Source: an uncultured Pelagibacteraceae bacterium (GTDB lineage: Bacteria; Pseudomonadota; Alphaproteobacteria; Pelagibacterales; Pelagibacteraceae). Taken from it: a stretch of DNA of 33,264 bases. Positions 9,104 to 18,727 of the stretch are shown piece after piece (within the stretch, counting starts at the first letter, position 1; each line of letters begins with the position of its first letter). A model generated the notes under the pieces. That model made no database searches, had not been told where the DNA came from, and worked only from the letters and a program-made list of their open reading frames with translations. The position numbers and the translations under genes are program-made. Location: assembly GCA_902600245.1 (NCBI GenBank), contig CACKIQ010000009.1, positions 1-33,264 on the forward strand, given 5' to 3'.

Positions 9104-10189
9104 ATGGAATTAATTAATAATTTTTCGGAGATATTTTTATCAGTATGGGATAAAGGAATTCTTGGTGTTGATATCTTTCAAATCTTAATTGGTATTGGAA
9201 TATTTTTATTATTCTTAATTTTTAGAGGTCTAATAAGCAAATTAGTTATTAAAAAATTAGAAATTATCTCTAAAAGAACAACGAATAAATTAGATGATAC
9301 TTTTGTTCAATCACTTGTGGGTCCAGCAAGATTTTTACCAATTGTATTAGGATTTTTTATTGCAAGCTACTACATGACTTTCTCACTAGAAGGAAGAGAA
9401 GTGGTAGACACAATTAATCGAACGTTGATCACTATTTTAATTTTTTGGGTAATTCACCAAATCATAGAACCAATTTCATACATACTTAGTGGTTTAGACA
9501 AATTGTTAACAAGAGAACTTATTGGCTGGATAATTAAATCGCTAAAAATTTTAATTTTTATTTTAGGTTTAGCAGCAGTTTTAGAATTGTGGGGAATTAA
9601 AATAGGTCCAATCATTGCAGGTCTTGGATTGTTTGGAGTTGCTGTAGCATTAGGGGCACAAGATTTATTCAAAAATTTAATATCAGGAATTTTAGTTTTA
9701 GTTGAAAAAAGATTTAAAATTGGAGACTGGATAGCTGTCGAGGGTATCATTGAAGGAGTAGTAGAAAAAATTGGATTTAGATCAACAACAATTAGAAAGT
9801 TTGACAAATCTCTTGCTATTATTCCAAATTTTCAATTTGCTGAAAACGCAGTTGTTAATGTAAGTGAAACTTCAAATTGGCTAATCAGTTGGATTATTAC
9901 ACTACAATATGACACTACGGTAGATCAGTTAAAAAAAATTAGAGATGAAATCGAAAGTCATATTAATTCAAGCGAAGATTATAATACCTCAATTGGTGTT
10001 GCGGTCAGAGTTGATAAATTTTCTGATAGTTCAATAGATATGTATGTAAGATGTTTTACAAAAACAGGAAGTTGGAACAATTGGCTTGATGTAAAAGAAA
10101 GATTAGCAATTGCGATTAAGGAAATTGTAGAAAAAAATGGTGCTTCATTTGCTTTCCCAAGTCAGTCGATTTATGTTGAGAAAAAATGA
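9104..10189 (+). CDS. mechanosensitive ion channel family protein (MscS-type)
   Basis: GLGLFGVAVALGAQDLFKNLISGILVLVEKRFKIGDWIAVEG...VEKIGFRSTTIR...IPN is the MscS pore/beta domain signature. Confidence 0.95.
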   Translation: MELINNFSEIFLSVWDKGILGVDIFQILIGIGIFLLFLIFRGLISKLVIKKLEIISKRTTNKLDDTFVQSLVGPARFLPIVLGFFIASYYMTFSLEGREVVDTINRTLITILIFWVIHQIIEPISYILSGLDKLLTRELIGWIIKSLKILIFILGLAAVLELWGIKIGPIIAGLGLFGVAVALGAQDLFKNLISGILVLVEKRFKIGDWIAVEGIIEGVVEKIGFRSTTIRKFDKSLAIIPNFQFAENAVVNVSETSNWLISWIITLQYDTTVDQLKKIRDEIESHINSSEDYNTSIGVAVRVDKFSDSSIDMYVRCFTKTGSWNNWLDVKERLAIAIKEIVEKNGASFAFPSQSIYVEKK

Positions 10190-10476
10190 TAGCTATTTTT
10201 TATTTAGTTTTACAAATTTTAAAATTGTACTCTTATGTAGTAATCGCCAATGTTATTGTAAGTTGGTTAATAGCTTTTAACGTTCTTAATACTCAAAATA
10301 GGTTTGTGTATGCAATTTTAGAGTTGAGTTACAAATTAACCGAGCCTATCTTGAATAAAATTAGACGTTTTTTGCCAAATTTAGGTTCACTAGATATTTC
10401 TCCAATCATTCTTCTTTTATTGATTTGGTTTATCGAAATGTGTATGAAGCTGTACATCGCACCAATGATTTTTTAA
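10186..10476 (+). CDS. YggT family protein
   Basis: 96 aa; VIANVIVSWL...LTEPILNKIRRFLPNLGSLDISPIILLLLI is a clear YggT pattern. Confidence 0.9.
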   Translation: MIAIFYLVLQILKLYSYVVIANVIVSWLIAFNVLNTQNRFVYAILELSYKLTEPILNKIRRFLPNLGSLDISPIILLLLIWFIEMCMKLYIAPMIF

Positions 10477-10485
10477 TAGAGAAAT

Positions 10486-11334
10486 ATGATTTTAATTGAT
10501 GGAAAAAAAGCAGCCGCAGAATTAAGAGCAGAGTTAAAGGAAGAAGTTGCAGAGTTAAGATCAAAACATAATAAAGTACCAGGTTTAACAGTAATACTGA
10601 TTGGTGATTTAACACCTAGTCAGATTTATGTTAGAAATAAAGAGAAGTCAGCAAATGAGGTAGGATTAAAATCTGAAGTAATTAAATATCCAGACACAGT
10701 TGAAGAAAAGACTGTTCTAGAAAAAATTCAAGAATTAAACAGTGATGAAACTGTTTCAGGAATTTTAGTTCAACTTCCTTTACCTAAGCATATTGATAAG
10801 CAGAAGGTTATAGAAGCTATTGATCCCTCAAAAGACGTAGATGGATTTCATCCAATGAATGTAGGCAATCTTTCATCTGGTTATGAAAGTTCGATACCTT
10901 GTACTCCGCTTGGATGTTATTTGTTGATAAAAAAAATTGAACCTAATTTAAATGGCAAAAAAGCTGTGATTGTGGGTAGATCAAATTTAAACGGTAAACC
11001 AATGACACAACTTCTTTTAAAAGAAAATTGCACCGTGACTATAACTCATTCTAAAACTAAAGATTTAAAAGCTGAATGTTTAGAGGCAGATATAATTGTT
11101 GCAGCTGTAGGTATACCCGAACTTGTTAGAGGAGATTGGGTTAAAAAAGATGCTGTTGTTATTGATGTTGGTATAAACAAAACTGACAGCGGTATAGTTG
11201 GTGATGTTCATTTTGATGAAGTTTCAAAAAATGCAAAAGCACTTACACCTGTTCCAGGTGGAGTTGGACCTATGACTATTGCTTGTTTACTTAAAAATAC
11301 CATAGACTGTTTCAAAAGATCGCAAATTAAATAA
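10486..11334 (+). CDS. folD: bifunctional methylenetetrahydrofolate dehydrogenase/cyclohydrolase
   Basis: ILVQLPLPKHID, DVDGFHPMNVG, PCTPLG, VGRSNLNGKPM, TPVPGGVGPMTIACLL motifs. Confidence 0.97.
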   Translation: MILIDGKKAAAELRAELKEEVAELRSKHNKVPGLTVILIGDLTPSQIYVRNKEKSANEVGLKSEVIKYPDTVEEKTVLEKIQELNSDETVSGILVQLPLPKHIDKQKVIEAIDPSKDVDGFHPMNVGNLSSGYESSIPCTPLGCYLLIKKIEPNLNGKKAVIVGRSNLNGKPMTQLLLKENCTVTITHSKTKDLKAECLEADIIVAAVGIPELVRGDWVKKDAVVIDVGINKTDSGIVGDVHFDEVSKNAKALTPVPGGVGPMTIACLLKNTIDCFKRSQIK

Positions 11335-11369
11335 TTAAACCCCAAGCTGTAATCTGTTAATTTATTAGG

Positions 11370-11573
11370 ATGAAAAAACCTAAGCGACCTTACAGATTTG
11401 GTATAATTTTTTTACTTCTTACTGTTCCACCTATTGGAGCCACACAGCTAGGTTGGTATTTGCATGACATGCAAACTGGTTTTGATTATGGTATGATTGT
11501 AGGTACAATATCAGTAATTTATGCTGCATATTTGATGTATGAAAAAAACTGGCGTGAAGAAGATGAAGATTAA
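11370..11573 (+). CDS. small hypothetical membrane protein
   Basis: 67-aa ORF with two hydrophobic segments, tightly packed between neighbours. Confidence 0.7.
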   Translation: MKKPKRPYRFGIIFLLLTVPPIGATQLGWYLHDMQTGFDYGMIVGTISVIYAAYLMYEKNWREEDED

Positions 11574-11576
11574 ATT

Positions 11577-11852
11577 ATGGAAAAAATAATTTTTTTTGGA
11601 TTAGTCATTCCTATTATGGCTTATGTTTTATACTTAGGTGGAATGGCAATAATGAACGGTTTTAAATCTAAGGAAGCTAATAGAGCTGAAAAGGAACAAT
11701 CTAAAAGTGAGACTGATGAGATAAGTGAGACCTCTTCCGAACAAACTAGCAATTTAAGTGATGAACTTAGTAAATTAAATGATTTAAAAGAAAAAGGAAT
11801 TATTTCTCAAGAGGAATTTGAAAAGGCGAAAAATAAACTATTAAATAATTAA
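11577..11852 (+). CDS. SHOCT domain-containing membrane protein
   Basis: N-terminal TM plus C-terminal LSKLNDLKEKGIISQEEFEKAKNKLL (SHOCT). Confidence 0.85.
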   Translation: MEKIIFFGLVIPIMAYVLYLGGMAIMNGFKSKEANRAEKEQSKSETDEISETSSEQTSNLSDELSKLNDLKEKGIISQEEFEKAKNKLLNN

Positions 11853-11863
11853 ATAGTTTAATC

Positions 11864-12751
11864 ATGTTTAATGGTTTTAAAAAAAAATTTGTTAAAGTAA
11901 GCAAGGGTAAAATTTTTTGTAGATTTAAAGGTAACGGTCCTCCCTTACTATTACTTCATGGATATCCTCAAACACATGTTATGTGGCACAAGACTGCCCC
12001 TGAACTTAGTAAATATTTCACTGTAATAGTTGCTGACCTTAGAGGATATGGAGATAGTTTAGTTTTACCTGGTGGCACTAATCATAAAAATTATTCAAAA
12101 AGGGAAATGGCTAAAGATATGGTTCAATTGATGAGTAAATTAAATTTTAAAAAATTTTTTGTTGCAGGACATGATAGAGGCGGGAGAGTTGCACACAGAA
12201 TGGCAAAAGATTATAGAAATAAAATTATGGCTTTAGGTGTATTAGATATTTGTCCAACTCTAGATATGTACGAGTATACTGATATGAAATTTGCAAAAGG
12301 ATATTTTCACTGGTTTTATTTAATACAACCAGCACCTTTACCAGAAAAAATGATAATGGCAGATCCTAAAAGATGGTTAAAAAGTCGTTTTAATAGGTCA
12401 TCAAAACGTGCGATTGGAAAAACTGAAGATGAATATTTAAGAGCCTTCAAACAAAAGAAAAGAATTCATGCATCTTGTGAAGATTATAGGGCTGCTGCAA
12501 CCATAGACTTAGATCACGATAAAAAAGATAGAAATAAAAAATTAAATATTCCTATTCATGTTTTGTGGGGAAAAAAAGGAGTAGTAGGAAAGCAATTCAA
12601 ACCAATTAAAATATGGCAAAAATACACAAACAAAAAAGTTTATGGAGCAGAAATTAATTCAGATCATTTCATTCCAGAGGAAAGTCCAAAACAAACTATA
12701 AATTATTTAAAAAAATTTTTTTTAAAAAATGTTAAAAATATTACCAAATAA
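11864..12751 (+). CDS. alpha/beta hydrolase, haloacetate (fluoroacetate) dehalogenase-like
   Basis: LLLLHGYPQTHVMWHK, VVADLRGYGDS, AGHDRGGRVAHRMA, YFHWFYLIQPAPLPE, CEDYRAAATIDLDHD, DHFIPEESP match the fluoroacetate dehalogenase pattern. Confidence 0.88.
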   Translation: MFNGFKKKFVKVSKGKIFCRFKGNGPPLLLLHGYPQTHVMWHKTAPELSKYFTVIVADLRGYGDSLVLPGGTNHKNYSKREMAKDMVQLMSKLNFKKFFVAGHDRGGRVAHRMAKDYRNKIMALGVLDICPTLDMYEYTDMKFAKGYFHWFYLIQPAPLPEKMIMADPKRWLKSRFNRSSKRAIGKTEDEYLRAFKQKKRIHASCEDYRAAATIDLDHDKKDRNKKLNIPIHVLWGKKGVVGKQFKPIKIWQKYTNKKVYGAEINSDHFIPEESPKQTINYLKKFFLKNVKNITK

Positions 12752-13520
12752 AAAAAATATTGGTGCGGAAATAATTGTAAATTTAAAAGAAATTACAAAT
12801 AAAGATATTTTTAAAATTAAAAAAGCACTTAACAAATATGGGATGTTATATTTTAGGGACCAAAAATTAACTTCTAAACTTTATATTAAGTTTGCAAAAT
12901 ATTTTGGAAATTTAGCCAATTATCCAAGATTAAAAGGTTTAAATAAAAAATTTCCTCAAATCACAGTAGTGCAAAGAAAGTCAACTGATAAAGGACCAAG
13001 TTTTGGTGAACAATTTCATACCGATTCAATTTATACAAAAAAGCCACCAAGATTTACAATGTTGTTTTCTAAACTTGTGCCAAAAAAAGGAAAAGCTAAT
13101 ACAGAATTTTGTTCTCAATATCTTGCTTATAGAGAATTACCAAATTCAGTAAGAAGAAAATTTAAAAATATTAAAGCTAAATATTCCTCTGAAGGTCCAA
13201 TTTCGGTTACAACAAAAGAGAGAGTAAAAGAAAAAGGAAAAAATATTAAAGAACTTAGATCTTCACATAAAATCATCAGGAAAATAAATACAAATTATTC
13301 GATTTATTGTAGTCCAGGACATTTTGTTGGTTTTAGTTCAAAAATAAAAAATCAAGAAAAATTAAAAAAATTTCTTTTTAATCATCAAATAAAAAAAAAA
13401 TTCCAATTTTCATTACCTTGGGAAAAAAATCAATTAGCTATATGGGATAATAGATCTATGCTTCATCAGGCAACACCCTTTAGGGGAAATAGGATAATGC
13501 ATAGAATAACGATTAAATAA
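12729..13520 (+). CDS. TauD/TfdA family Fe(II)/2-oxoglutarate-dependent dioxygenase
   Basis: MLYFRDQKL, EQFHTDSIY (HxD), AIWDNRSMLHQAT (distal His), and RIMHRITI (Arg). Overlaps previous CDS by 23 nt. Confidence 0.9.
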   Translation: MLKILPNKKNIGAEIIVNLKEITNKDIFKIKKALNKYGMLYFRDQKLTSKLYIKFAKYFGNLANYPRLKGLNKKFPQITVVQRKSTDKGPSFGEQFHTDSIYTKKPPRFTMLFSKLVPKKGKANTEFCSQYLAYRELPNSVRRKFKNIKAKYSSEGPISVTTKERVKEKGKNIKELRSSHKIIRKINTNYSIYCSPGHFVGFSSKIKNQEKLKKFLFNHQIKKKFQFSLPWEKNQLAIWDNRSMLHQATPFRGNRIMHRITIK

Positions 13521-13523
13521 TTT

Positions 13524-14450
13524 ATGTTAAAAATTTTTTTAGGACTAACTCCATTTATATTTATTACTTTTTTAGGGTTTGTATTTGGTAAGTTAAAAGT
13601 TTTAGACCTTAGTCATGCTAAAATTTTAAATCTTTTTTTGTTCTATATTGCAGTTCCGGCATTGATAATTAAACTAATAGCACAAAATGAAATTGGACAA
13701 GTAGATTTCAAACAAATTTTTTCTTATTTAATTATGCAATCGATATGTGCAATTATCGCTTACTTAATTACTTTAAAATATTTTAAAAGATCAATCCCAG
13801 AGTCAATTATTTGGGCTTTAACAGTTGCATTATCAAACCATGTGACTTTGCTTTTGCCAATAACAGAAATTTATTTTCAACAAGATGTAATTACACAAGT
13901 TGCAAGCATCATATTAATGGATGGGATAATTTTATTATCTATAATTGCTTTCTTTCTTGAACTATCTACAAAACAAAATATAGATTTATTTAATTTTATT
14001 AAAAATTTATTTTTAAACCCATTTATTCTTTCAATAATTATAGGTCTATTATTTTTATTATTAAATTTTAATATTGATCAAACACCGATTGAATACACCT
14101 TGTCTAAACTTGCAGCATGTGTTTCACCAGTTGGATTGTTTGCAATTGGTATAATTCTTTCGTTTTATACTAAAAATGTAATTAATAAATTATCTGTTTC
14201 TATTTCAGTTTTAAAATTAGTCATTTCCCCAATGATTTTATTGTTAATTGGCTTAGTGATTTTTAATGTAGGATTGCCAGCTGAAATACCAGGTGCTTTT
14301 TTTGTGAGTGTTGCGCCTTGCGGAGTTACCTCTATAGTTTTATGTGCTGCTTATAATGTAAGTCCAGAAAATATAATAAAAGCAATTTTTCTCTCTACTA
14401 TTGCTTCTATAGGTACTATATTTTTTGCAATTAAGTATTTAACTCTATAA
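13524..14450 (+). CDS. AEC family transporter (auxin efflux carrier-like permease)
   Basis: Polytopic; LGFVFGKLKVLD..HAKILNLFLFYIAVPALI and C-terminal 'SVAPCGVTSIVLCAAYNVSPENIIKAIFLSTIAS' pattern. Confidence 0.88.
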   Translation: MLKIFLGLTPFIFITFLGFVFGKLKVLDLSHAKILNLFLFYIAVPALIIKLIAQNEIGQVDFKQIFSYLIMQSICAIIAYLITLKYFKRSIPESIIWALTVALSNHVTLLLPITEIYFQQDVITQVASIILMDGIILLSIIAFFLELSTKQNIDLFNFIKNLFLNPFILSIIIGLLFLLLNFNIDQTPIEYTLSKLAACVSPVGLFAIGIILSFYTKNVINKLSVSISVLKLVISPMILLLIGLVIFNVGLPAEIPGAFFVSVAPCGVTSIVLCAAYNVSPENIIKAIFLSTIASIGTIFFAIKYLTL

Positions 14451-15428
14451 CAATTTATGTAGAGGACTAACTTCTCCAATTTTAAAAATAATTGCATCTT
14501 TTTTATTAAAACCATATTTTTCAGCATTATCTTTAAATCTAATTGGTGGTTCCATAATCGGCTCTAATGACAAAACAAATGTTCCCCAATGCATTCCCAA
14601 TACTTTTTTACTTTTTAGGTCCTGTGCAACATTCAAGGCTTCTTCTGGTGTTGTATGATAAATAGTTTTATCAAACATTGGTTTAAAATTATAGGCACCA
14701 ATATTAATCATTGTTAGATCTACAGGACCATATTTTTCTCCTAGTTCTTTGTAGATTTCCCCATAACCTGTGTCACATGCAAATAAAATTTTTTTATTTT
14801 TATGTTCTATTAAAAAATTACCCCACAATGTTTTATTTGTGTCTGTTAAACTTCTCTTTGACCAATGAACTGCAGGAAGTAAAGAAATTTTCAAATTCTC
14901 ATTAATAATTATTTGATCATACCAATCCATTTCATTTACATCTTTATATCCTTTAAAATATTTACCAAGATTTAGTGGAGTTAATACTTTTGCACTCTTA
15001 AAAGGAAAATTTCTAATTGTTGACATGTCCTGATGATCGTAATGATTATGAGTGAGTAAAAATATATCTGTTTTAGGTATCTCGTTTAATTTTATTGCAG
15101 GATTAGTAAATCTTTTTGGACCAAAGATTAGTGGTCCAGCATTCTTTGAAAATACAGGATCTGTTATAATTGTAATTCCACTTAATTTTATTAGGTATGT
15201 CGCGTGACCTATCCAAGCAATATAATCATCATCTTTATATTTTTCTAAATCAGCTAGTACTTTTTCTTTTTCAATCACATGTTCTTTTGGATAAGATAAA
15301 TCAACTTTTTTTCTCAATTTGCTGAAAGTTCTATAAGAAAATTTTCCTGACCTAGATATTATTACTGGAGATCCTTTTGGATTTCTAAAAGTGCCATCAG
15401 GTAAATGATGATAAGGTCTTTCTTTCAT
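14445..15428 (-). CDS. MBL-fold metallo-hydrolase (NAPE-PLD/RomA-like)
   Basis: YIAWIGHATYLIKLSGITIITDPVFS, LLTHNHYDHQDMSTI, FACDTGYGEIY, MHWGTF.LS.EP motifs. Confidence 0.93.
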   Translation of the reverse strand: MKERPYHHLPDGTFRNPKGSPVIISRSGKFSYRTFSKLRKKVDLSYPKEHVIEKEKVLADLEKYKDDDYIAWIGHATYLIKLSGITIITDPVFSKNAGPLIFGPKRFTNPAIKLNEIPKTDIFLLTHNHYDHQDMSTIRNFPFKSAKVLTPLNLGKYFKGYKDVNEMDWYDQIIINENLKISLLPAVHWSKRSLTDTNKTLWGNFLIEHKNKKILFACDTGYGEIYKELGEKYGPVDLTMINIGAYNFKPMFDKTIYHTTPEEALNVAQDLKSKKVLGMHWGTFVLSLEPIMEPPIRFKDNAEKYGFNKKDAIIFKIGEVSPLHKLL

Positions 15429-15429
15429 A

Positions 15430-16497
15430 TTATTTATTTTTCTCCATCAACCATAAGCTATTTCCTGCAAGAAAATATATTTTTCCATTTACAGGGTGAA
15501 CTTGTATATCTCTTATTCTTCCAATTTTATCTTTGAAAATAATTGTTTCTTCAATATCAGATAAATTTTGAAAGTTTAATTTTCTCATTGATTTATCTTT
15601 TAAAGAAGTAATGAGCGCTTCTCCATTCCATTCATTAAATTCATTTCCCTTATAAATAGTTATTGCACTTGCAGCTATTGAGGGTACCCAGTATTGGAGT
15701 GCCTTAGTAAAACCTGGTTTCCATTTAGGTCCAATCATTGACCCTGAATAATTTGTTCCACCCCAACCTAAAATTTTCCAACCATAATTCTCTCCCTTTT
15801 TTACTTCACCAAACCAATCACCACCTTTTGCACCATGGTTGCTTGCATAAATTTTTCCATCAAAAGAGGAATAGGTTAGACCTTGAGGATTACGAACACC
15901 AATTTGATAAATTTCTGGTAACCAATCTGACTTACCTTCAAACTTAGGGTTATCTTTTGGAATACTACCATCTAAATAAATTCTGATAATACTTCCAGGA
16001 TGGCTTGTTGGATCTTGAGCAATCATACCACCACCTCTTTCACCAGCAGATGCAAAAAGATAATTGTCTTTTATAGCTAGTCTTGAACCGAAATGATAAC
16101 CAGATTCTATTGGTGGTTCAGCTTGAAATATATTTTCGAAATCTAAATTTTTTTTATTTAATTTAGCTTTTGCAATTGATGTACTAGTTTTCCAACCCCC
16201 TCTATTTTCTGAATAAGAAATCCATATGTAATTATCTTGGCAAATAATATCTAATAAACCTCCTTGTCCGTGTACAAAATAATTTAAGTTATGTTCAACT
16301 TCATTAACTTCTTCAGAAATAATATTTACTATTTTTATTTTTCCAGTTTTTTCAGTGATAATAAGCTCTTCATTACTTATAAAAGATGATCCCCATGGGT
16401 CACTTAAATCTGCCAATTTTTTAAAAGTAAAATTTTCAGAAAAACTTTTCGATGAAAATAATAAAAAGAAAAATATTGATAAAAAATATTTGATCAC
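15430..16497 (-). CDS. PQQ-dependent sugar dehydrogenase-like (soluble aldose/sorbosone dehydrogenase) beta-propeller protein
   Basis: ADLSDPWGSSFIS, GGLLDI, HFGSRLAI...AGERGG, RNPQGLTYSSFDGKIYASNHGAKGGDW. GTG start at 16497 after the SDR stop, giving signal peptide MIKYFLSIFFFLLFSSKSFSE, is preferred to the track start at 16524. Confidence 0.87.
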   Translation of the reverse strand: MIKYFLSIFFFLLFSSKSFSENFTFKKLADLSDPWGSSFISNEELIITEKTGKIKIVNIISEEVNEVEHNLNYFVHGQGGLLDIICQDNYIWISYSENRGGWKTSTSIAKAKLNKKNLDFENIFQAEPPIESGYHFGSRLAIKDNYLFASAGERGGGMIAQDPTSHPGSIIRIYLDGSIPKDNPKFEGKSDWLPEIYQIGVRNPQGLTYSSFDGKIYASNHGAKGGDWFGEVKKGENYGWKILGWGGTNYSGSMIGPKWKPGFTKALQYWVPSIAASAITIYKGNEFNEWNGEALITSLKDKSMRKLNFQNLSDIEETIIFKDKIGRIRDIQVHPVNGKIYFLAGNSLWLMEKNK

Positions 16498-16498
16498 T

Positions 16499-17209
16499 TT
16501 ATGAAAGTTTAGATCTACCACCATCTACAGCAATTATTTGGCCTGTAACCCAAGAACTATCGTCTGTTAGTAAGAATTTAGCAAGAGCAGCAGAGTCTTT
16601 ACCTTCGCCTAATCTTTTAAGGGGATGTGCTTTTGCAATACCTTCAGCTATAGCAGTATTCTTTAACATTGGTTCTGCTATTTTAGATTTTGTTAAACTT
16701 GGTGCCACACAATTTACTCTTATGTTTGGAGCAAATTCTGCTGCAAGAGAAACCGTCAATCCTTCAACAGCAGCTTTTGTTGAAGCTATGATTGCATGAT
16801 TGGTAAAACCTCTTTGAGCAGCAACAGTTGAAAATAATACGATTGAACCTTTATTTTTTTTTAAACTTTCCTGATATCCTTTAATAGCCTCTACAGCAGA
16901 ATAAAGATTAAGCTTCATGCATTTCTGAAAGTCTTGTTCATTTACCATTCTTAATGGTTTTAAATCAATTGAACCGACACAATAAGCTAGGCCTTTAATT
17001 TCTGAAATATCTGATTTGACTTTTTCAATAAACCCATCCTCTAAAACATCTGCAACTGTATGTGAGCATCCAAGTTTTTCAGAGACAGAACTAAGTTCAC
17101 TTTCATTTCTTCCAACTAAATGAATATCGTTTCCAGAGTTTTTTAATTGTTCCGCTAAACTTGACCCAATAGAACCTGTCGCACCAAAAATTACATATTT
17201 TTCTGACAT
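16499..17209 (-). CDS. SDR family oxidoreductase with atypical active site
   Basis: GATGSIGSSLA nucleotide-binding motif, NLYSA, FSTVAAQ, IRVNCVAPS, GQIIAVDGG; the YxxxK Tyr is Ile. Confidence 0.92.
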   Translation of the reverse strand: MSEKYVIFGATGSIGSSLAEQLKNSGNDIHLVGRNESELSSVSEKLGCSHTVADVLEDGFIEKVKSDISEIKGLAYCVGSIDLKPLRMVNEQDFQKCMKLNLYSAVEAIKGYQESLKKNKGSIVLFSTVAAQRGFTNHAIIASTKAAVEGLTVSLAAEFAPNIRVNCVAPSLTKSKIAEPMLKNTAIAEGIAKAHPLKRLGEGKDSAALAKFLLTDDSSWVTGQIIAVDGGRSKLS

Positions 17210-17236
17210 AAAAAATTTTATTAGTTATATTTAACT

Positions 17237-18727
17237 ATGAAGTTATTTTTTATACTTGGTAATCAATTATTTCCAACAAAATACCTAGACCGCTTCAAAA
17301 AAGACCACCTAATTTTTATGGCTGAAGATAAGGGTTTATGCACTTATGAAAAGCATCATAAACAAAAAATTTTATTATTTTTATCTTCTATGCGTTCTTA
17401 TGCAGACGGATTAAGAAAAAACAAATTTAAATTAGATTACTTTAAAATCGAGGATAAAGAATTTAATGAAGATTATTTAAAAAAATTGAAAAAAATAATT
17501 ACACAAAAAAAAGTAAAAGAAATTTCAAGTTTTGAAGTAGAGGATAAATTTTTTGAAAAAAAAATTTCACAATTTTCAAAAAAAGAAAACATACAGTGGA
17601 ATATTGTTCAAACTCCTATGTTTTTAAATTCAAGAGCTGAATTTAAAAATTATTTATCAAAATCAAAAAAACCTTTTATGGCAACTTTTTACAAAGATGT
17701 TAGAAAAAAATCTGGAATATTGATGGGGTCAGATGGTGATCCAATCGGAGGGAAATGGAGCTTTGATGAAGATAATAGAAATAAATTACCTAAAAATATT
17801 TCAATTCCTAAATTTCCAAAAATAAATGAAACTAGTCATACAAAAAAATTAAAGCCTATTATTGAAAAGGAATTTAAAAATCATCCAGGGAGTACAAATA
17901 ATTTTTGGTTTGCAACAGAATACGAAGATGTAGTTAAACTTTTAAATTTTTTTATAAAAGAAAAATCAAACTTATTTGGTGATTATGAGGATGCAGTTGA
18001 TCAAAAAGATAATATTTTGTTCCATAGCGCATTAAGTCCTTATATAAATTTAGGTTTAATTACTCCTGAATTTGTTATCCAAAAAGTTTTAGACTTTCAT
18101 AAGAAAAATAAAATTAGAATGAATTCTTTAGAGGGTTACATTCGCCAGGTGATTGGTTGGCGAGAATTTATGCGTGGAATTTATCAGTCATATTCACAAG
18201 AAATGGAAAATGGAAATTTTTTTAAACAAAATAGAAAAATGAAAAGTTCTTGGTACAATGGTACCACTGGTCTTCCACCTTTAGATTATGCAATTAAAAA
18301 TGCAGTTAATCATGGTTGGTCACATCACATTGAAAGATTAATGATCTTATCAAATATAATGAACCTTTGTGAAATAAAGCCAACAATTGTTTATAAGTGG
18401 TTCATGGAGATGTTTGTAGACTCCTCAGATTGGGTAATGGTTCCAAATGTATATGGAATGGGATTATTTAGCGATGGAGGAATATTTGCGACCAAACCTT
18501 ATATTTGTGGGTCTGCATATTTTATGAAAATGATGGACTTTAAGAAAGGTGATTGGTGTAACATCATGGATGGTCTTTATTGGAGGTTCATCGATCGAAA
18601 CAGAAAATTCTTTTTAAAAAATCCTCGTCTATCGATGATGGTTAGAATATTTGATAAAATGAAATCTGATAGAAAAAAATTAATTTTATCTGAAGCTGAT
18701 AAATTCATTAAACGAAATACAATTTGA
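17237..18727 (+). CDS. cryptochrome/photolyase family protein (FeS-BCP/PhrB-like)
   Basis: LGNQLFP...[99 protein letters not shown]. Confidence 0.95.
   Translation: MKLFFILGNQLFPTKYLDRFKKDHLIFMAEDKGLCTYEKHHKQKILLFLSSMRSYADGLRKNKFKLDYFKIEDKEFNEDYLKKLKKIITQKKVKEISSFEVEDKFFEKKISQFSKKENIQWNIVQTPMFLNSRAEFKNYLSKSKKPFMATFYKDVRKKSGILMGSDGDPIGGKWSFDEDNRNKLPKNISIPKFPKINETSHTKKLKPIIEKEFKNHPGSTNNFWFATEYEDVVKLLNFFIKEKSNLFGDYEDAVDQKDNILFHSALSPYINLGLITPEFVIQKVLDFHKKNKIRMNSLEGYIRQVIGWREFMRGIYQSYSQEMENGNFFKQNRKMKSSWYNGTTGLPPLDYAIKNAVNHGWSHHIERLMILSNIMNLCEIKPTIVYKWFMEMFVDSSDWVMVPNVYGMGLFSDGGIFATKPYICGSAYFMKMMDFKKGDWCNIMDGLYWRFIDRNRKFFLKNPRLSMMVRIFDKMKSDRKKLILSEADKFIKRNTI

Noticed and set aside
9454-9807. 117-aa minus-strand ORF
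   Set aside because: Antisense of the MscS-type channel gene; composition looks like a shadow ORF.
10430-10615. 61-aa minus ORF spanning the yggT/folD junction
   Set aside because: Leu-rich shadow ORF antisense to two well-supported genes.
16495-16524. Upstream start of the PQQ sugar dehydrogenase-like gene overlapping the SDR
   Set aside because: GTG at 16497 right after the SDR stop gives a clean signal peptide.
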